A DNA stretch of 22,028 nucleotides, from the NCBI GenBank assembly GCA_047632595.1, contig JBLIDK010000036.1, forward strand, positions 1 through 22,028, in the 5' to 3' direction. Of the stretch, positions 7,761 through 15,208 are shown piece after piece. The position numbers and the translations under genes were made by a program. This stretch comes from JBLIDK01 sp047632595 (GTDB lineage: Bacteria; Bacteroidota; Bacteroidia; Sphingobacteriales; Sphingobacteriaceae). Under the pieces are notes generated by a model, which made no database searches, was not told the DNA's origin, and was given only the letters and a program-made list of their open reading frames with translations. Position 1 is the stretch's first letter; each line of letters begins with the position of its first letter.

Positions 7761-8768
7761 ATGGAAACAACAATGGACACAAATACAGATTTACGTGCCC
7801 TTACGGAGAAAATCGAAAAAGAAAGTGCTTTCGTTTCTCTATTGAAAAATGAAATAGGAAAGCGCATAATTGGACAGGATAAAATGCTTAATAGTCTGTT
7901 AGTCGGTTTATTGGGCAATGGCCATATCTTACTAGAAGGGGTACCTGGCCTTGCCAAAACCTTAGCAATTAGTAGTCTTTCAAAAGCAGTTGACACTAGC
8001 TTTAGTAGGATTCAATTTACACCTGATTTATTACCAGCAGATATTGTTGGAACAATGATTTACAATCAGAGTAAAAATGACTTTGTTATTAGTAAAGGAC
8101 CAATTTTCGCAAATTTTATTCTTGCTGATGAAATTAACCGTTCGCCTGCAAAGGTTCAAAGTGCCTTGCTTGAGGCAATGCAAGAAAGACAGGTAACCAT
8201 AGGAACTAGTACGTTTAAAATGGCAGACCCATTTTTAGTTTTAGCTACGCAAAACCCTATAGAACAGGAAGGAACCTATCCTTTGCCAGAAGCACAAGTG
8301 GATAGATTTATGCTAAAAGTGGTACTTGATTATCCTAAAAAAGACGAGGAAATTAAGATAATGCGTCAAAACATGACCTTAACTCCTACCGAAATTAAAC
8401 CTGTTGTTTCACCTAAAACAATTCTTTCAGCTCGTACTACTGCGCGTGAGGTTTATATGGATGAAAAAATTGAAAAATACATTGTAGACATAATATTTGC
8501 AACCAGGTATCCTGAAGAATATGGATTAAAGCACATGAAACACCTGATTGAAGTTGGTGGATCTCCTAGAGCTAGTATTAATTTAGCTTTGTGTGCTAAA
8601 GTTCAAGCATTCTTAAAGGGACGAGGATTTGTAATTCCAGAAGACGTTAGAGAGATGGCTCATGACGTATTAAGACATCGTGTTGGTGTATCCTATGAAG
8701 CTGAAGCTGAAAACATCACCTCAGAAAATATAATCACCGAAATTTTAAATAAAGTAGAAGTACCGTAA
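7761..8768 (+). CDS. MoxR-family AAA+ ATPase
   Basis: The 335-residue protein is a MoxR-type AAA+ ATPase. It shows IIGQDKMLNSLLVGL, the Walker A motif GVPGLAKT (60-67), the FTPDLLPADIVG segment typical of MoxR, Walker B FILADE (119-124) running into INRSPAKVQSALLEAMQE, the sensor 1 region ATQNPIEQEGTYPLPEAQ, and a C-terminal lid domain with GGSPRA. These ATPases act as chaperones that remodel or activate partner proteins, often von Willebrand-type proteins encoded next to them; here the DUF58 gene follows after 1 nt. The start could be the ATG at 7761 or at 7773; the first is kept because both fit an A-rich leader. The rest of the usual Bacteroidota aerotolerance (bat) cluster is not present downstream. 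Confidence 0.95.
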   Translation: METTMDTNTDLRALTEKIEKESAFVSLLKNEIGKRIIGQDKMLNSLLVGLLGNGHILLEGVPGLAKTLAISSLSKAVDTSFSRIQFTPDLLPADIVGTMIYNQSKNDFVISKGPIFANFILADEINRSPAKVQSALLEAMQERQVTIGTSTFKMADPFLVLATQNPIEQEGTYPLPEAQVDRFMLKVVLDYPKKDEEIKIMRQNMTLTPTEIKPVVSPKTILSARTTAREVYMDEKIEKYIVDIIFATRYPEEYGLKHMKHLIEVGGSPRASINLALCAKVQAFLKGRGFVIPEDVREMAHDVLRHRVGVSYEAEAENITSENIITEILNKVEVP

Positions 8769-8769
8769 A

Positions 8770-9645
8770 ATGGAAACTTCAGAATTATTAAAAAAAGTAC
8801 GAAAAATTGAGATCAAAACTAGAGGGCTAAGTAATCAGCTTTTTTCTGGTGGCTACCATAGTGCATTTAAAGGTAGAGGTATGTCGTTTAGTGAAGTTCG
8901 AGATTACCAATATGGTGATGATGTTAGAAACATTGACTGGAATGTTACGGCACGCTTTAATCAACCTTATGTGAAAGTTTTTGAAGAAGAACGTGAACTA
9001 ACAATGATGTTGGTAGTTGATGTTAGCAGAAGCTCTTATTTTGGCAGCACACCTCAGCTTAAAAGCGAATTAGTTACTGAGCTATGTGCTGTTCTTTCTT
9101 TTAGTGCAATTAATAACAATGATAAAGTAGGAGTTATTTTGTTTTCTGATAAAATTGAAATGTTCATTCCTCCTAAAAAAGGTAAGTCACATATTTTAAG
9201 AATTATTAGAGAGTTAATTGAATTTAAACCGGAGCAAAAAGAGACAAACATTGGTCTTGCTTTAGAGTATCTGAGTAATTTTCTTAAAAAGCGATCTATT
9301 GTTTTTCTGATTAGCGATTTTATTGATTTCAATTATTTGAAGCCCTTACAAATTGCTTCAAAGCGACATGATTTGATTGGAATTAATATTCAAGACCCTA
9401 GAGATGCTTCCTTACCAAATGTGGGAATGGTTAATTTTTATGATGCTGAAACAGGAGAAGAAAGATTAATAGATACATCCAATTCATTTAGTCGCAATTC
9501 TTATTCTGAATCTTACCTAAGATCGTTTGAACAGTTTCAAAACAGTTTTGCTAGGTGTGGCTCAGATAAGATGACCATTAACATGCATGAAAATTATATA
9601 ACTGCTTTATTAAGCTTTTTCAAAAAACGTGGACGTAGAGCATAG
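8770..9645 (+). CDS. DUF58 domain protein (von Willebrand factor A-like)
   Basis: The 291-residue soluble protein carries the DUF58 signature GRGMSFSEVRDYQYGDDVR followed by NIDWNVTAR (about 36-62). It is followed by a von Willebrand A-like domain whose metal-site loop is intact as DVSRS (D84, S86, S88). The segment IVFLISDF and the C-terminal MHENYITALLSFFKKRG complete the family pattern. DUF58 proteins are the usual partners of MoxR ATPases, and the 1-nt spacing from the moxR stop implies coupled translation. In Bacteroidota this pair normally opens the bat gene cluster. The function is inferred as a MoxR-activated adaptor in an envelope or stress response and remains poorly defined in general. 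The 3' end overlaps the next gene by 17 nt. Confidence 0.93.
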   Translation: METSELLKKVRKIEIKTRGLSNQLFSGGYHSAFKGRGMSFSEVRDYQYGDDVRNIDWNVTARFNQPYVKVFEEERELTMMLVVDVSRSSYFGSTPQLKSELVTELCAVLSFSAINNNDKVGVILFSDKIEMFIPPKKGKSHILRIIRELIEFKPEQKETNIGLALEYLSNFLKKRSIVFLISDFIDFNYLKPLQIASKRHDLIGINIQDPRDASLPNVGMVNFYDAETGEERLIDTSNSFSRNSYSESYLRSFEQFQNSFARCGSDKMTINMHENYITALLSFFKKRGRRA

Positions 9646-10018
9646 TTCAACTAACCAACCTATTGTTTATGTAGATGGAGGCTGCGTTTTATGTAACAAC
9701 TTGGCATTGTTTCTTATTAAAATTGACAAACACAAAACCTTAAAATTTGGGTTAATTGTAGAATTAAAAAACTTACCTGCTTCAATTGAAAATGTAGATT
9801 CAATAATACTACATGTAAATCAGAAATTCCTAGTCAAATCTGAGGCTGTTTTTGAAATAATTCGAATTGTAGGCGGTTGGTTAAAGGTCTTTCTGATGTT
9901 TTCTATTCTGCCATTATCCTTTTTGAATAAGTTGTATGATTTAGTAGCAAAATACAGAAGCAGGCTATTTGGAATAACCCAAACATGCAGAATTCCTAAG
10001 AATAGGCTTTTGAAGTAA
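9629..10018 (+). CDS. DCC-type (DUF393) thiol-disulfide oxidoreductase-like protein
   Basis: The 129-residue protein matches the DUF393 family, named DCC after its conserved residues: IVYVDGGCVLCNN with C19 and C22 in a CxxC pair just after an aspartate (D16), and a C-terminal block LPLSFLNKLYDLVAKYRSRLFG. The family is predicted to have a thioredoxin-like redox fold; direct biochemical data are scarce. GTG at 9629 is the only canonical start that keeps the CxxC strand, since an in-frame stop lies at 9611-9613. It overlaps the end of the DUF58 gene by 17 nt, so it is translated from the moxR-DUF58 message. A strong terminator follows 46 nt downstream, closing the operon. Confidence 0.85.
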   Translation: MDVEHSSTNQPIVYVDGGCVLCNNLALFLIKIDKHKTLKFGLIVELKNLPASIENVDSIILHVNQKFLVKSEAVFEIIRIVGGWLKVFLMFSILPLSFLNKLYDLVAKYRSRLFGITQTCRIPKNRLLK

Positions 10019-10064
10019 AAAAAACCCATAATTGCAACACAATTAATTGAAAATAATTTACACA

Positions 10065-10101
10065 ATACAGGCTGGACAATATGTTCAGCCTGTATTTTTT
10101 T
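10065..10101 (+). terminator. Intrinsic terminator of the moxR-DUF58-DCC operon
   Basis: ATACAGGCTG (10065-10074) pairs perfectly with CAGCCTGTAT (10086-10095), and three more pairs including one G-U extend the stem inward to a 5-nt loop. Seven T residues follow at 10095-10101. This is a textbook Rho-independent terminator on the plus strand. Confidence 0.88.
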
Positions 10102-10199
10102 GTCCTGTATTTCAGTAAATTTATCAATTTATCGGCATAACCATTTACTTAATAGCTCTTTACGTATATGAATGATTTATTCACGAATAGGTTTCATTT

Positions 10200-10214
10200 T
10201 GGCACGGTACTTGC
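10200..10214 (+). promoter_or_regulatory. Sigma-54 (RpoN) -24/-12 promoter
   Basis: TGGCACGGTACTTGC matches the RpoN consensus TGGCACG-N4-TTGC at every fixed position, with GG at 10201-10202 and GC at 10213-10214 in the correct spacing. The predicted start of transcription is near 10226. A small dyad, TGAAT-N5-ATTCA at 10169-10183, lies upstream and could bind a regulator. An enhancer-binding protein would be needed for activity, and none is encoded in this window. Confidence 0.72.
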
Positions 10215-10225
10215 GCTATACTAAA

Positions 10226-10292
10226 CGGAGTAAGTTTTTCATAATTAAGTTTAGGTAAAAGAGTAGTTTGTCTCACAAACAACTCTTTTTTT
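10226..10292 (+). ncRNA. Candidate sigma-54-driven small RNA (about 70 nt), or attenuated recQ leader
   Basis: The segment runs from the predicted sigma-54 start site to the T-tract of an intrinsic terminator, with no start codon for a small protein. It is enclosed by the terminator of the upstream operon (10065-10101) and by its own terminator, and recQ has a separate -7 box after it. It can be divided into an unstructured A/U-rich 5' part with a GGAG, and the terminator hairpin. It does not match any RNA family I can recognise. The alternative is a 5' leader of recQ in which the hairpin acts as an attenuator. The 5' end is an estimate from the -12 position. Confidence 0.5.
10257..10292 (+). 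terminator. Intrinsic terminator 15 nt before the recQ start
   Basis: AAAAGAGT (10257-10264) and GTTTG (10266-10270) pair with CAAAC (10276-10280) and ACTCTTTT (10282-10289) across one A-A mismatch, around a TCTCA loop. Seven T residues at 10286-10292 follow or overlap the base of the stem. It would stop transcription just before recQ. Confidence 0.7.
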
Positions 10293-10296
10293 GTTT

Positions 10297-10306
10297 TAAC
10301 TTTCGC
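10297..10306 (+). promoter_or_regulatory. Putative -7 box of recQ directly before the GTG start
   Basis: TAACTTTCGC resembles the boxes before the methyltransferase, thrC and scoA genes and ends 1 nt before the GTG at 10308. If it is active, the message would be leaderless or nearly so. No convincing -33 TTTG box is found at 19-20 nt, so this is tentative. Confidence 0.35.
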
Positions 10307-10307
10307 C

Positions 10308-12179
10308 GTGCAATTAGCCCAAACACTACAAAAACATTTCGGATATAATTCTTTTCGCCCTTTGCAAGAAGAAATAATGCAAAGCGTGTTAAATAATAAC
10401 GACACCTTAGCTCTATTACCAACCGGTGGAGGTAAATCTTTATGTTATCAGCTTCCAGTGCTTCATACCGATGGTTTTTGTATTGTAATCACCCCTTTGA
10501 TTGCTTTAATGAAGGATCAGGTGGAAAACTTAAAAGCTAAAGGGATATCTGCCTACGCAATTTATTCAGGAATGAGCTCTAGGCAAATTGACTACACCTT
10601 AAACAATTGTGTTTACAGCAGTCCTAAGTTTTTGTATGTAAGTCCTGAGCGACTTTTAACCCCAATTTTCATGGAACGAGTTAAAGACATGCCCGTTTCC
10701 TTAATAGCGGTTGACGAGGCTCATTGTATTTCTCAATGGGGATACGACTTTCGTCCCTCCTACCTTAAAATAAACAAGTTTAGAGAATTAGTCCCAAAAA
10801 TCCCTATTATAGCTTTAACCGCAACTGCTACAAAAATTGTACAAAAGGATATAATAGATAAACTACAGCTTAGTGCAAATGGAGTTTTTAAAGGTTCTTA
10901 TTTAAGAGAAAATATTAAAATCGAGGTCAAACATTCCACTGCAAAAATTAATGACATTCAAAAACATATAAAAAGGCTTGGCAAAAACGGTATAATTTAC
11001 TGTGCAACAAGAAAACAATGCGAATTTGTAAGTTCTGAACTAAACAAAGGGAAAATAAGCACCGATTATTACCATGCAGGTTTAGATCAAAAAGTTCGCA
11101 TTAAAAAACAAGAAAATTGGAAGTCTGGTAAGAACCCAATTATTGTTTGCACCAATGCATTTGGAATGGGCATTGATAAAGGAGATGTAAACTTTGTCAT
11201 TCACTATTCTCCGCCCGCTTCAATTGAAGCTTATTACCAAGAAGCAGGAAGAGCTGGTAGAGATGGTCAAGATTCAATTGCACTTTTACTTTATACTACT
11301 AGCGATTTAGAAGCTATTGAAAAAAATGCCAAGCAGAAAGTGCCTGAAATGCACGACCTAAAAGTTATTTACAGCTCCTTATGTTCGTTATTGCAAGTAG
11401 AACTTGGCGCAGGTCAAGATTTAATCTATCCCCTATCTCTTTCTAAATTAGCTGAACGTTCAAAACTCAATGCAGTTTTATGTTATAATGGCTTAAAACT
11501 TTTAGATCAACTAGAAATAATTAAACTTTCTGAATCTTTTTCAGAATCAAGCACCATTCAAATAGTTCAATCTTCAGAACAAGTGTTTTCAGCTGGTTTA
11601 AAACCCACACAATTGGAAATAATTCAAATTATAAGTCGAAGTTATGGTGGCGTATTTTCTGATCCAGTAAAAATTGAAGAAGAAGTACTTGCGAAAAGAG
11701 CTAAAATTGAAACCAAACCTTTTATTGCCCACTTAAAAACTTTAGAGCAGCTTGGAATAATTAATTACATCCAAAAAATTGAAGGCCAAACGGTTTCTTT
11801 TATAAATGCTCGGGAAAAATTTGACCACCTTCCACTTGATACAAAATTCATTAATAATCAAAGAGCTAAAGCAATAAGTCAAGCGGAATCTTTGATTCAT
11901 TTTGTAACTAATACAAAAACATGCAGAGCTAAAGTAATTTTGAATTATTTTGGTGAAGAACTTAATGAAAACTGCAACAACTGTGACTTTTGTTTGTCTA
12001 AGAAAGTCAGTAACCTGCCAAGTTTTACAGAATGTTTAGAATTAGTCAAATCGTACGAAAGTACCCCAATTAAACTAAAAGAATATTTAGATTTGGCTAG
12101 CGAGAAAGAACGATCGCAACTAATTAAAGCCTATCGTTGGTTATTGGATAATAATCAGATTACAAATTATTTAAATTAA
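10308..12179 (+). CDS. recQ: ATP-dependent DNA helicase RecQ (form without HRDC domain)
   Basis: RecQ unwinds DNA 3' to 5' in recombination and replication-fork repair. The 623 residues show the Q-motif start FGYNSFRPLQ (11-20), Walker A TGGGKS (39-44), DEAH (136-139) followed by CISQWGYDFRP, motif III ALTATAT, the AFGMGIDK block, and motif VI YQEAGRAGRDGQ. The zinc-binding module follows near residues 545-565 with four cysteines (CRAKV, then CNNCDFC). A winged-helix-type region is expected between or after these, but the HRDC domain seen in longer RecQ proteins is absent, giving the short form often found beside a longer paralogue in Bacteroidota. GTG at 10308 is the only start that keeps the Q motif. 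A terminator-like hairpin and a sigma-54 promoter lie immediately upstream. Confidence 0.95.
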   Translation: MQLAQTLQKHFGYNSFRPLQEEIMQSVLNNNDTLALLPTGGGKSLCYQLPVLHTDGFCIVITPLIALMKDQVENLKAKGISAYAIYSGMSSRQIDYTLNNCVYSSPKFLYVSPERLLTPIFMERVKDMPVSLIAVDEAHCISQWGYDFRPSYLKINKFRELVPKIPIIALTATATKIVQKDIIDKLQLSANGVFKGSYLRENIKIEVKHSTAKINDIQKHIKRLGKNGIIYCATRKQCEFVSSELNKGKISTDYYHAGLDQKVRIKKQENWKSGKNPIIVCTNAFGMGIDKGDVNFVIHYSPPASIEAYYQEAGRAGRDGQDSIALLLYTTSDLEAIEKNAKQKVPEMHDLKVIYSSLCSLLQVELGAGQDLIYPLSLSKLAERSKLNAVLCYNGLKLLDQLEIIKLSESFSESSTIQIVQSSEQVFSAGLKPTQLEIIQIISRSYGGVFSDPVKIEEEVLAKRAKIETKPFIAHLKTLEQLGIINYIQKIEGQTVSFINAREKFDHLPLDTKFINNQRAKAISQAESLIHFVTNTKTCRAKVILNYFGEELNENCNNCDFCLSKKVSNLPSFTECLELVKSYESTPIKLKEYLDLASEKERSQLIKAYRWLLDNNQITNYLN

Positions 12180-12221
12180 CACAATATTCCAAGCTAAATA
12201 GCCTTAGTATTATACCCAACT

Positions 12222-13313
12222 ATGAAAACAATAATTATGACTGTTACAAACGACTTAGCCTTTGACCAAAGGATGATTCGTATATGTACCTCATTATCAG
12301 AAAACGGGTATAAAGTAATTCTTGTTGGCAGATTAAAGCGAAAATCAATTACTCTTGAATCCCAGAATTTTAATCAAAAACGAATAAAGTGCTTATTTGA
12401 ACAAGGCAAGTTATTTTACATGGAGTACAATATCAAACTACTTTTTTATCTATTATTTAAGAAGTTCGATATAGTTTGTGCAATTGATTTAGATACCTTA
12501 ATGCCAGGTTACATTGCCGCCAAAATAAAAGGTAAACACATTGTTTTTGATGCACATGAATATTTTCCTGAAGTTCCTGAAGTAATTGAAAGACCATTTG
12601 TGCAAAAAGCTTGGTACACTCTTGAGCGTTCTATTTTACCGAATATTGATTATGCTTACACTGTAAGTGAGAGTATTGCAAACATTTATCAAAAAGAATA
12701 CAAAACACCCTTTTTGACTATTCGAAACATGCCTATTTTAAGTCCAAAGACTGAAATTAAGAGCATTTCTAAAGACGATCGCTACATTCTTTATCAAGGT
12801 GCTCTAAATGAAGGTAGAGGTTTAGAAGAACTTTTAACCGCGATGCCTTTAATAGATTGCAAGTTAGTTTTAGCTGGCGAAGGTGATTTAAGTTTAAGAT
12901 TGCGAAAATTAGCTCGAAAGTTGAAAATTCATGATAAAGTGAAGTTTTTAGGTTTTGTACCACCTCATAAATTGAAATCACTTACGGAAAACGCATATAT
13001 CGGATTTAATGTAAGTAAAAATCTAGGTCTCAGCTATTACTATAGTCTTAATAACAAGTTTTTCGACTACATTCATGCTGGACTCCCATCAATAACAAAT
13101 GATTTTCCTGAGTATAGGAAGTTGAATGAAGAATTTGAAGTGGCTGTTTTAATCGATTTATCTGTGGAAAATATTTCTATGTCGATGAATGAGTTGCTTG
13201 AAAATGAAAATCACTATAAACAACTTAAATCCAATTGTTTCTTAGCGCGTAACTTATACAATTGGGAAAACGAAGAGAAAAAGCTGCTACAGCTATATAA
13301 TAACATCGATTAA
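12222..13313 (+). CDS. Family 4 glycosyltransferase (GT-B fold)
   Basis: The 363-residue protein has the two-lobed GT-B layout. The N-terminal lobe opens with TVTNDLAFDQRMIRICTSL and carries VFDAHEYFPEVPEV, a motif common in GT4 enzymes of surface polysaccharide clusters. The C-terminal lobe begins near YILYQGALNEGRGLEELL, continues with KLVLAGEGDL and VKFLGFVPPHKL, and has the nucleotide-sugar binding segment NKFFDYIHAGLPSITNDFPE with the conserved final Glu. It would transfer a sugar with retention of configuration to a lipid-linked or oligosaccharide acceptor at the inner face of the inner membrane. Donor and acceptor are unknown. It follows recQ after 42 nt without a functional link. No other cell-surface sugar gene is adjacent, so its pathway cannot be read from context. 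Confidence 0.9.
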   Translation: MKTIIMTVTNDLAFDQRMIRICTSLSENGYKVILVGRLKRKSITLESQNFNQKRIKCLFEQGKLFYMEYNIKLLFYLLFKKFDIVCAIDLDTLMPGYIAAKIKGKHIVFDAHEYFPEVPEVIERPFVQKAWYTLERSILPNIDYAYTVSESIANIYQKEYKTPFLTIRNMPILSPKTEIKSISKDDRYILYQGALNEGRGLEELLTAMPLIDCKLVLAGEGDLSLRLRKLARKLKIHDKVKFLGFVPPHKLKSLTENAYIGFNVSKNLGLSYYYSLNNKFFDYIHAGLPSITNDFPEYRKLNEEFEVAVLIDLSVENISMSMNELLENENHYKQLKSNCFLARNLYNWENEEKKLLQLYNNID

Positions 13314-13351
13314 AAACCCAGCTGAACCCTTAGCAAATAAAAGAATAGTTT

Positions 13352-13360
13352 TACTTTAGC
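13352..13360 (+). promoter_or_regulatory. Putative promoter of scoA-scoB
   Basis: TACTTTAGC fits the TAnnTTnGC box. A weak -33 candidate, TTAG at 13330-13333, lies 18 nt upstream. The ATG at 13378 is 17 nt downstream of the box. Confidence 0.45.
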
Positions 13361-13377
13361 AAGTATATAATACGCTT

Positions 13378-14076
13378 ATGAATAAAGTAGTAAAAAATGC
13401 AGAATTAGCCATAGAAGGTGTTAAAGACAACATGTATTTTATGTTAGGCGGCTTTGGATTGTGTGGTATTCCTGAAAATTCAATTTCTGCTCTAGTTAAA
13501 TCTGGAGTAAAAAACATAACCTGTATCTCAAATAACGCAGGTGTAGATGATTTTGGTTTAGGCTTACTTCTTCAAACCAGGCAGGTTAAAAAAATGATTA
13601 GTTCTTATGTGGGTGAAAATGCAGAATTCGAAAGGCAATTACTTTCTGGAGAACTAGAAGTAGATTTAATACCACAAGGTACATTAGCCGAACGTTGTCG
13701 TGCAGGTGGAGCAGGTATTCCAGCATTTTTTACTCCAGCTGGATACGGTACTGAAATTGCAGAAGGTAAAGAAACACGAGTTTTTAATGATAAAAACTAC
13801 ATTTTAGAATCGTGGCTTAAGGCCGATTTTTCATTTGTAAAGGCTTGGAAGGGCGACACTGCGGGAAACCTTGTTTATAAGGCTACCGCTCGAAATTTCA
13901 ATCCACTGATGGCTATGGCTGGTAAAATAACTGTAGCAGAGGTTGAACACTTAGTACCAGAAGGTGAATTAGATCCAAATGAAATACACACTCCAGGAAT
14001 TTTTGTTCAGCGAATATTTGAAGGCAAGAATTACGAAAAACGAATTGAGCAATTAACACTTAGCGAGAACAAGTAA
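13378..14076 (+). CDS. scoA: 3-oxoacid (succinyl-CoA:acetoacetate) CoA-transferase subunit A
   Basis: The 232-residue protein is the alpha subunit of a family I CoA-transferase. It shows the glycine-rich CoA-binding loop GGFGLCGIP (24-32), the ISNNAGVDDFGLG segment, SYVGENAEFERQ, the PQGTLAERCRAGGAGIPAF block, and TPGIFVQRI near the C-terminus. With subunit B it moves CoA from succinyl-CoA to acetoacetate or a related 3-oxoacid, a reversible step in ketone-body, fatty-acid or amino-acid catabolism. The stop is followed after 2 nt by the subunit B start, so the two are made in equal amounts from one message. The succinyl-CoA/3-oxoacid assignment is by family resemblance; acetate or butyrate as partners is possible. 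Confidence 0.93.
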   Translation: MNKVVKNAELAIEGVKDNMYFMLGGFGLCGIPENSISALVKSGVKNITCISNNAGVDDFGLGLLLQTRQVKKMISSYVGENAEFERQLLSGELEVDLIPQGTLAERCRAGGAGIPAFFTPAGYGTEIAEGKETRVFNDKNYILESWLKADFSFVKAWKGDTAGNLVYKATARNFNPLMAMAGKITVAEVEHLVPEGELDPNEIHTPGIFVQRIFEGKNYEKRIEQLTLSENK

Positions 14077-14078
14077 TT

Positions 14079-14729
14079 ATGTTAGATAAAAACGGAATAG
14101 CAAGACGTATTGCCAAAGAAATTAAAGACGGTGACTATGTCAATTTAGGCATAGGTATACCTACTCTTGTTGCAAATTACATTCCTGATAGTTTAGATGT
14201 AATTTTACAATCTGAAAACGGAATGCTTGGTATGGGTCCTTTCCCAACAAAAGAAAATGTAGATCCAGATTTAATTAATGCAGGAAAACAAACCATCACC
14301 TCATTACCGGGTAGTGTGTTTTTTGACTCTGCTACTAGCTTTGCGATGATACGTGGCGAACATGTTGATTTAACAATTTTAGGTGCAATGGAAGTTAGTG
14401 AAACAGGAGATATTGCTAACTGGAAAATTCCCGGTAAAATGGTAAAAGGCATGGGTGGAGCAATGGATTTAGTTGCAAGTGCCAAAAATATAATTGTGGC
14501 AATGATGCACACCAATAAAGCTGGTGAATCTAAGCTATTACCTCAATGCGAACTTCCCTTAACTGGAGTTGGTTGTGTTAAGAAAATTGTAACCAACATG
14601 GCAGTATTAGAAGTCAAGGACGGGGCTTTTCATCTTTTAGAAACCGCTCCTGGAGTTACGGTTGAAGATGTAAAGAAGGCAACATTAGGAAAACTAGTTG
14701 TTCCTGATTTTGTACCTGAAATCGCTTAA
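14079..14729 (+). CDS. scoB: 3-oxoacid CoA-transferase subunit B
   Basis: The 216-residue beta subunit carries the catalytic glutamate in QSENGMLGMGP (E46), which forms the glutamyl-CoA thioester during transfer. Other family marks are VNLGIGIPTLVANY (21-34), the ATSFAMIRGEHVDL segment, GAMEVSETGDIANW, and the C-terminal FHLLETAPGVTVEDV. It pairs with the scoA product to give the alpha/beta enzyme in the cytoplasm. The TAA stop overlaps the stop codon of the convergent folA gene by 4 nt, so scoAB has no separate terminator and transcription may run into folA antisense. Confidence 0.93.
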   Translation: MLDKNGIARRIAKEIKDGDYVNLGIGIPTLVANYIPDSLDVILQSENGMLGMGPFPTKENVDPDLINAGKQTITSLPGSVFFDSATSFAMIRGEHVDLTILGAMEVSETGDIANWKIPGKMVKGMGGAMDLVASAKNIIVAMMHTNKAGESKLLPQCELPLTGVGCVKKIVTNMAVLEVKDGAFHLLETAPGVTVEDVKKATLGKLVVPDFVPEIA

Positions 14730-15208
14730 TTTTTTAGGTAAGTACAAACAGTGAAATCGTATTTATTTTTCTCGTCTTTTGGATGAAAATCTTCTGATTT
14801 TAATTGAAACTGCTTTTCATCATATTCAGGAAAAAACGCATCGCCTTCAAAACTGTGGTCTATTTTGGTAATGTACATTCTCTCTACTAAAGAAAAACTT
14901 TGTTCGTAGATATTAGCGCCGCCTGCAATAAACACTTCTTCTCTATCCTTATAGTGATCCACTGCCTCAATAAGGCTATGAAAAACTATTGCGCCATCAA
15001 ATTTATAGTCCCTTTGCCTTGTAATAACAACATTTTCTCTTTTAGGTAGCAAACCTGGGAATGATTCAAATGTTTTTCTACCCATTATCAAAACATGATT
15101 TAACGTGGTATTCTTAAAAAATTTTAAATCTCCTGGAAGGTGCCAAATTAAATCATTGTCTTTTCCAATAACTCGATTTTGATCGTGTGCAACAATTAAG
15201 TTTATCAT
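14726..15208 (-). CDS. folA: Dihydrofolate reductase
   Basis: This enzyme reduces dihydrofolate to tetrahydrofolate with NADPH. The 160 residues are the usual bacterial length. Visible are NRVIGKDNDLIWHLPGDLKFF with the active-site aspartate at D27, the NADPH-binding VLIMGRKTFESF, the NVVITRQ strand, and the cofactor pyrophosphate loop EEVFIAGGANIYEQ. The start codon overlaps the thyA stop (ATGA), so translation is coupled. The pairing makes functional sense, because thymidylate synthase oxidises its folate cofactor to dihydrofolate and this enzyme restores it. The 3' end overlaps scoB by 4 nt. Confidence 0.96.
   Translation of the reverse strand: MINLIVAHDQNRVIGKDNDLIWHLPGDLKFFKNTTLNHVLIMGRKTFESFPGLLPKRENVVITRQRDYKFDGAIVFHSLIEAVDHYKDREEVFIAGGANIYEQSFSLVERMYITKIDHSFEGDAFFPEYDEKQFQLKSEDFHPKDEKNKYDFTVCTYLKN

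Noticed and set aside
7736..7996. Minus-strand open frame of 86 codons over the moxR start
   Set aside because: It is antisense to the MoxR Walker A region; the open frame follows from the codon use of moxR.
9611..9650. Frameshift linking DUF58 and the DCC gene into a fusion
   Set aside because: Both proteins have complete ends, and a GTG start with a 17-nt overlap explains the junction without any error.
10089..10112. Short direct repeat CCTGTATTT after the operon terminator
   Set aside because: Only 9 bp, one copy is part of the terminator stem, and there is no further structure.
10199..10222. TTGGCA and TATACT as a sigma-70-type promoter
   Set aside because: The spacing is only 12 nt, too short for -35/-10 boxes, and the same bases fit the sigma-54 consensus exactly.
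10181..10405. Minus-strand open frame of 74 codons across the sigma-54 promoter and the recQ start
   Set aside because: It overlaps the conserved Q motif and Walker A region of recQ in antisense, has no promoter and its product looks random.
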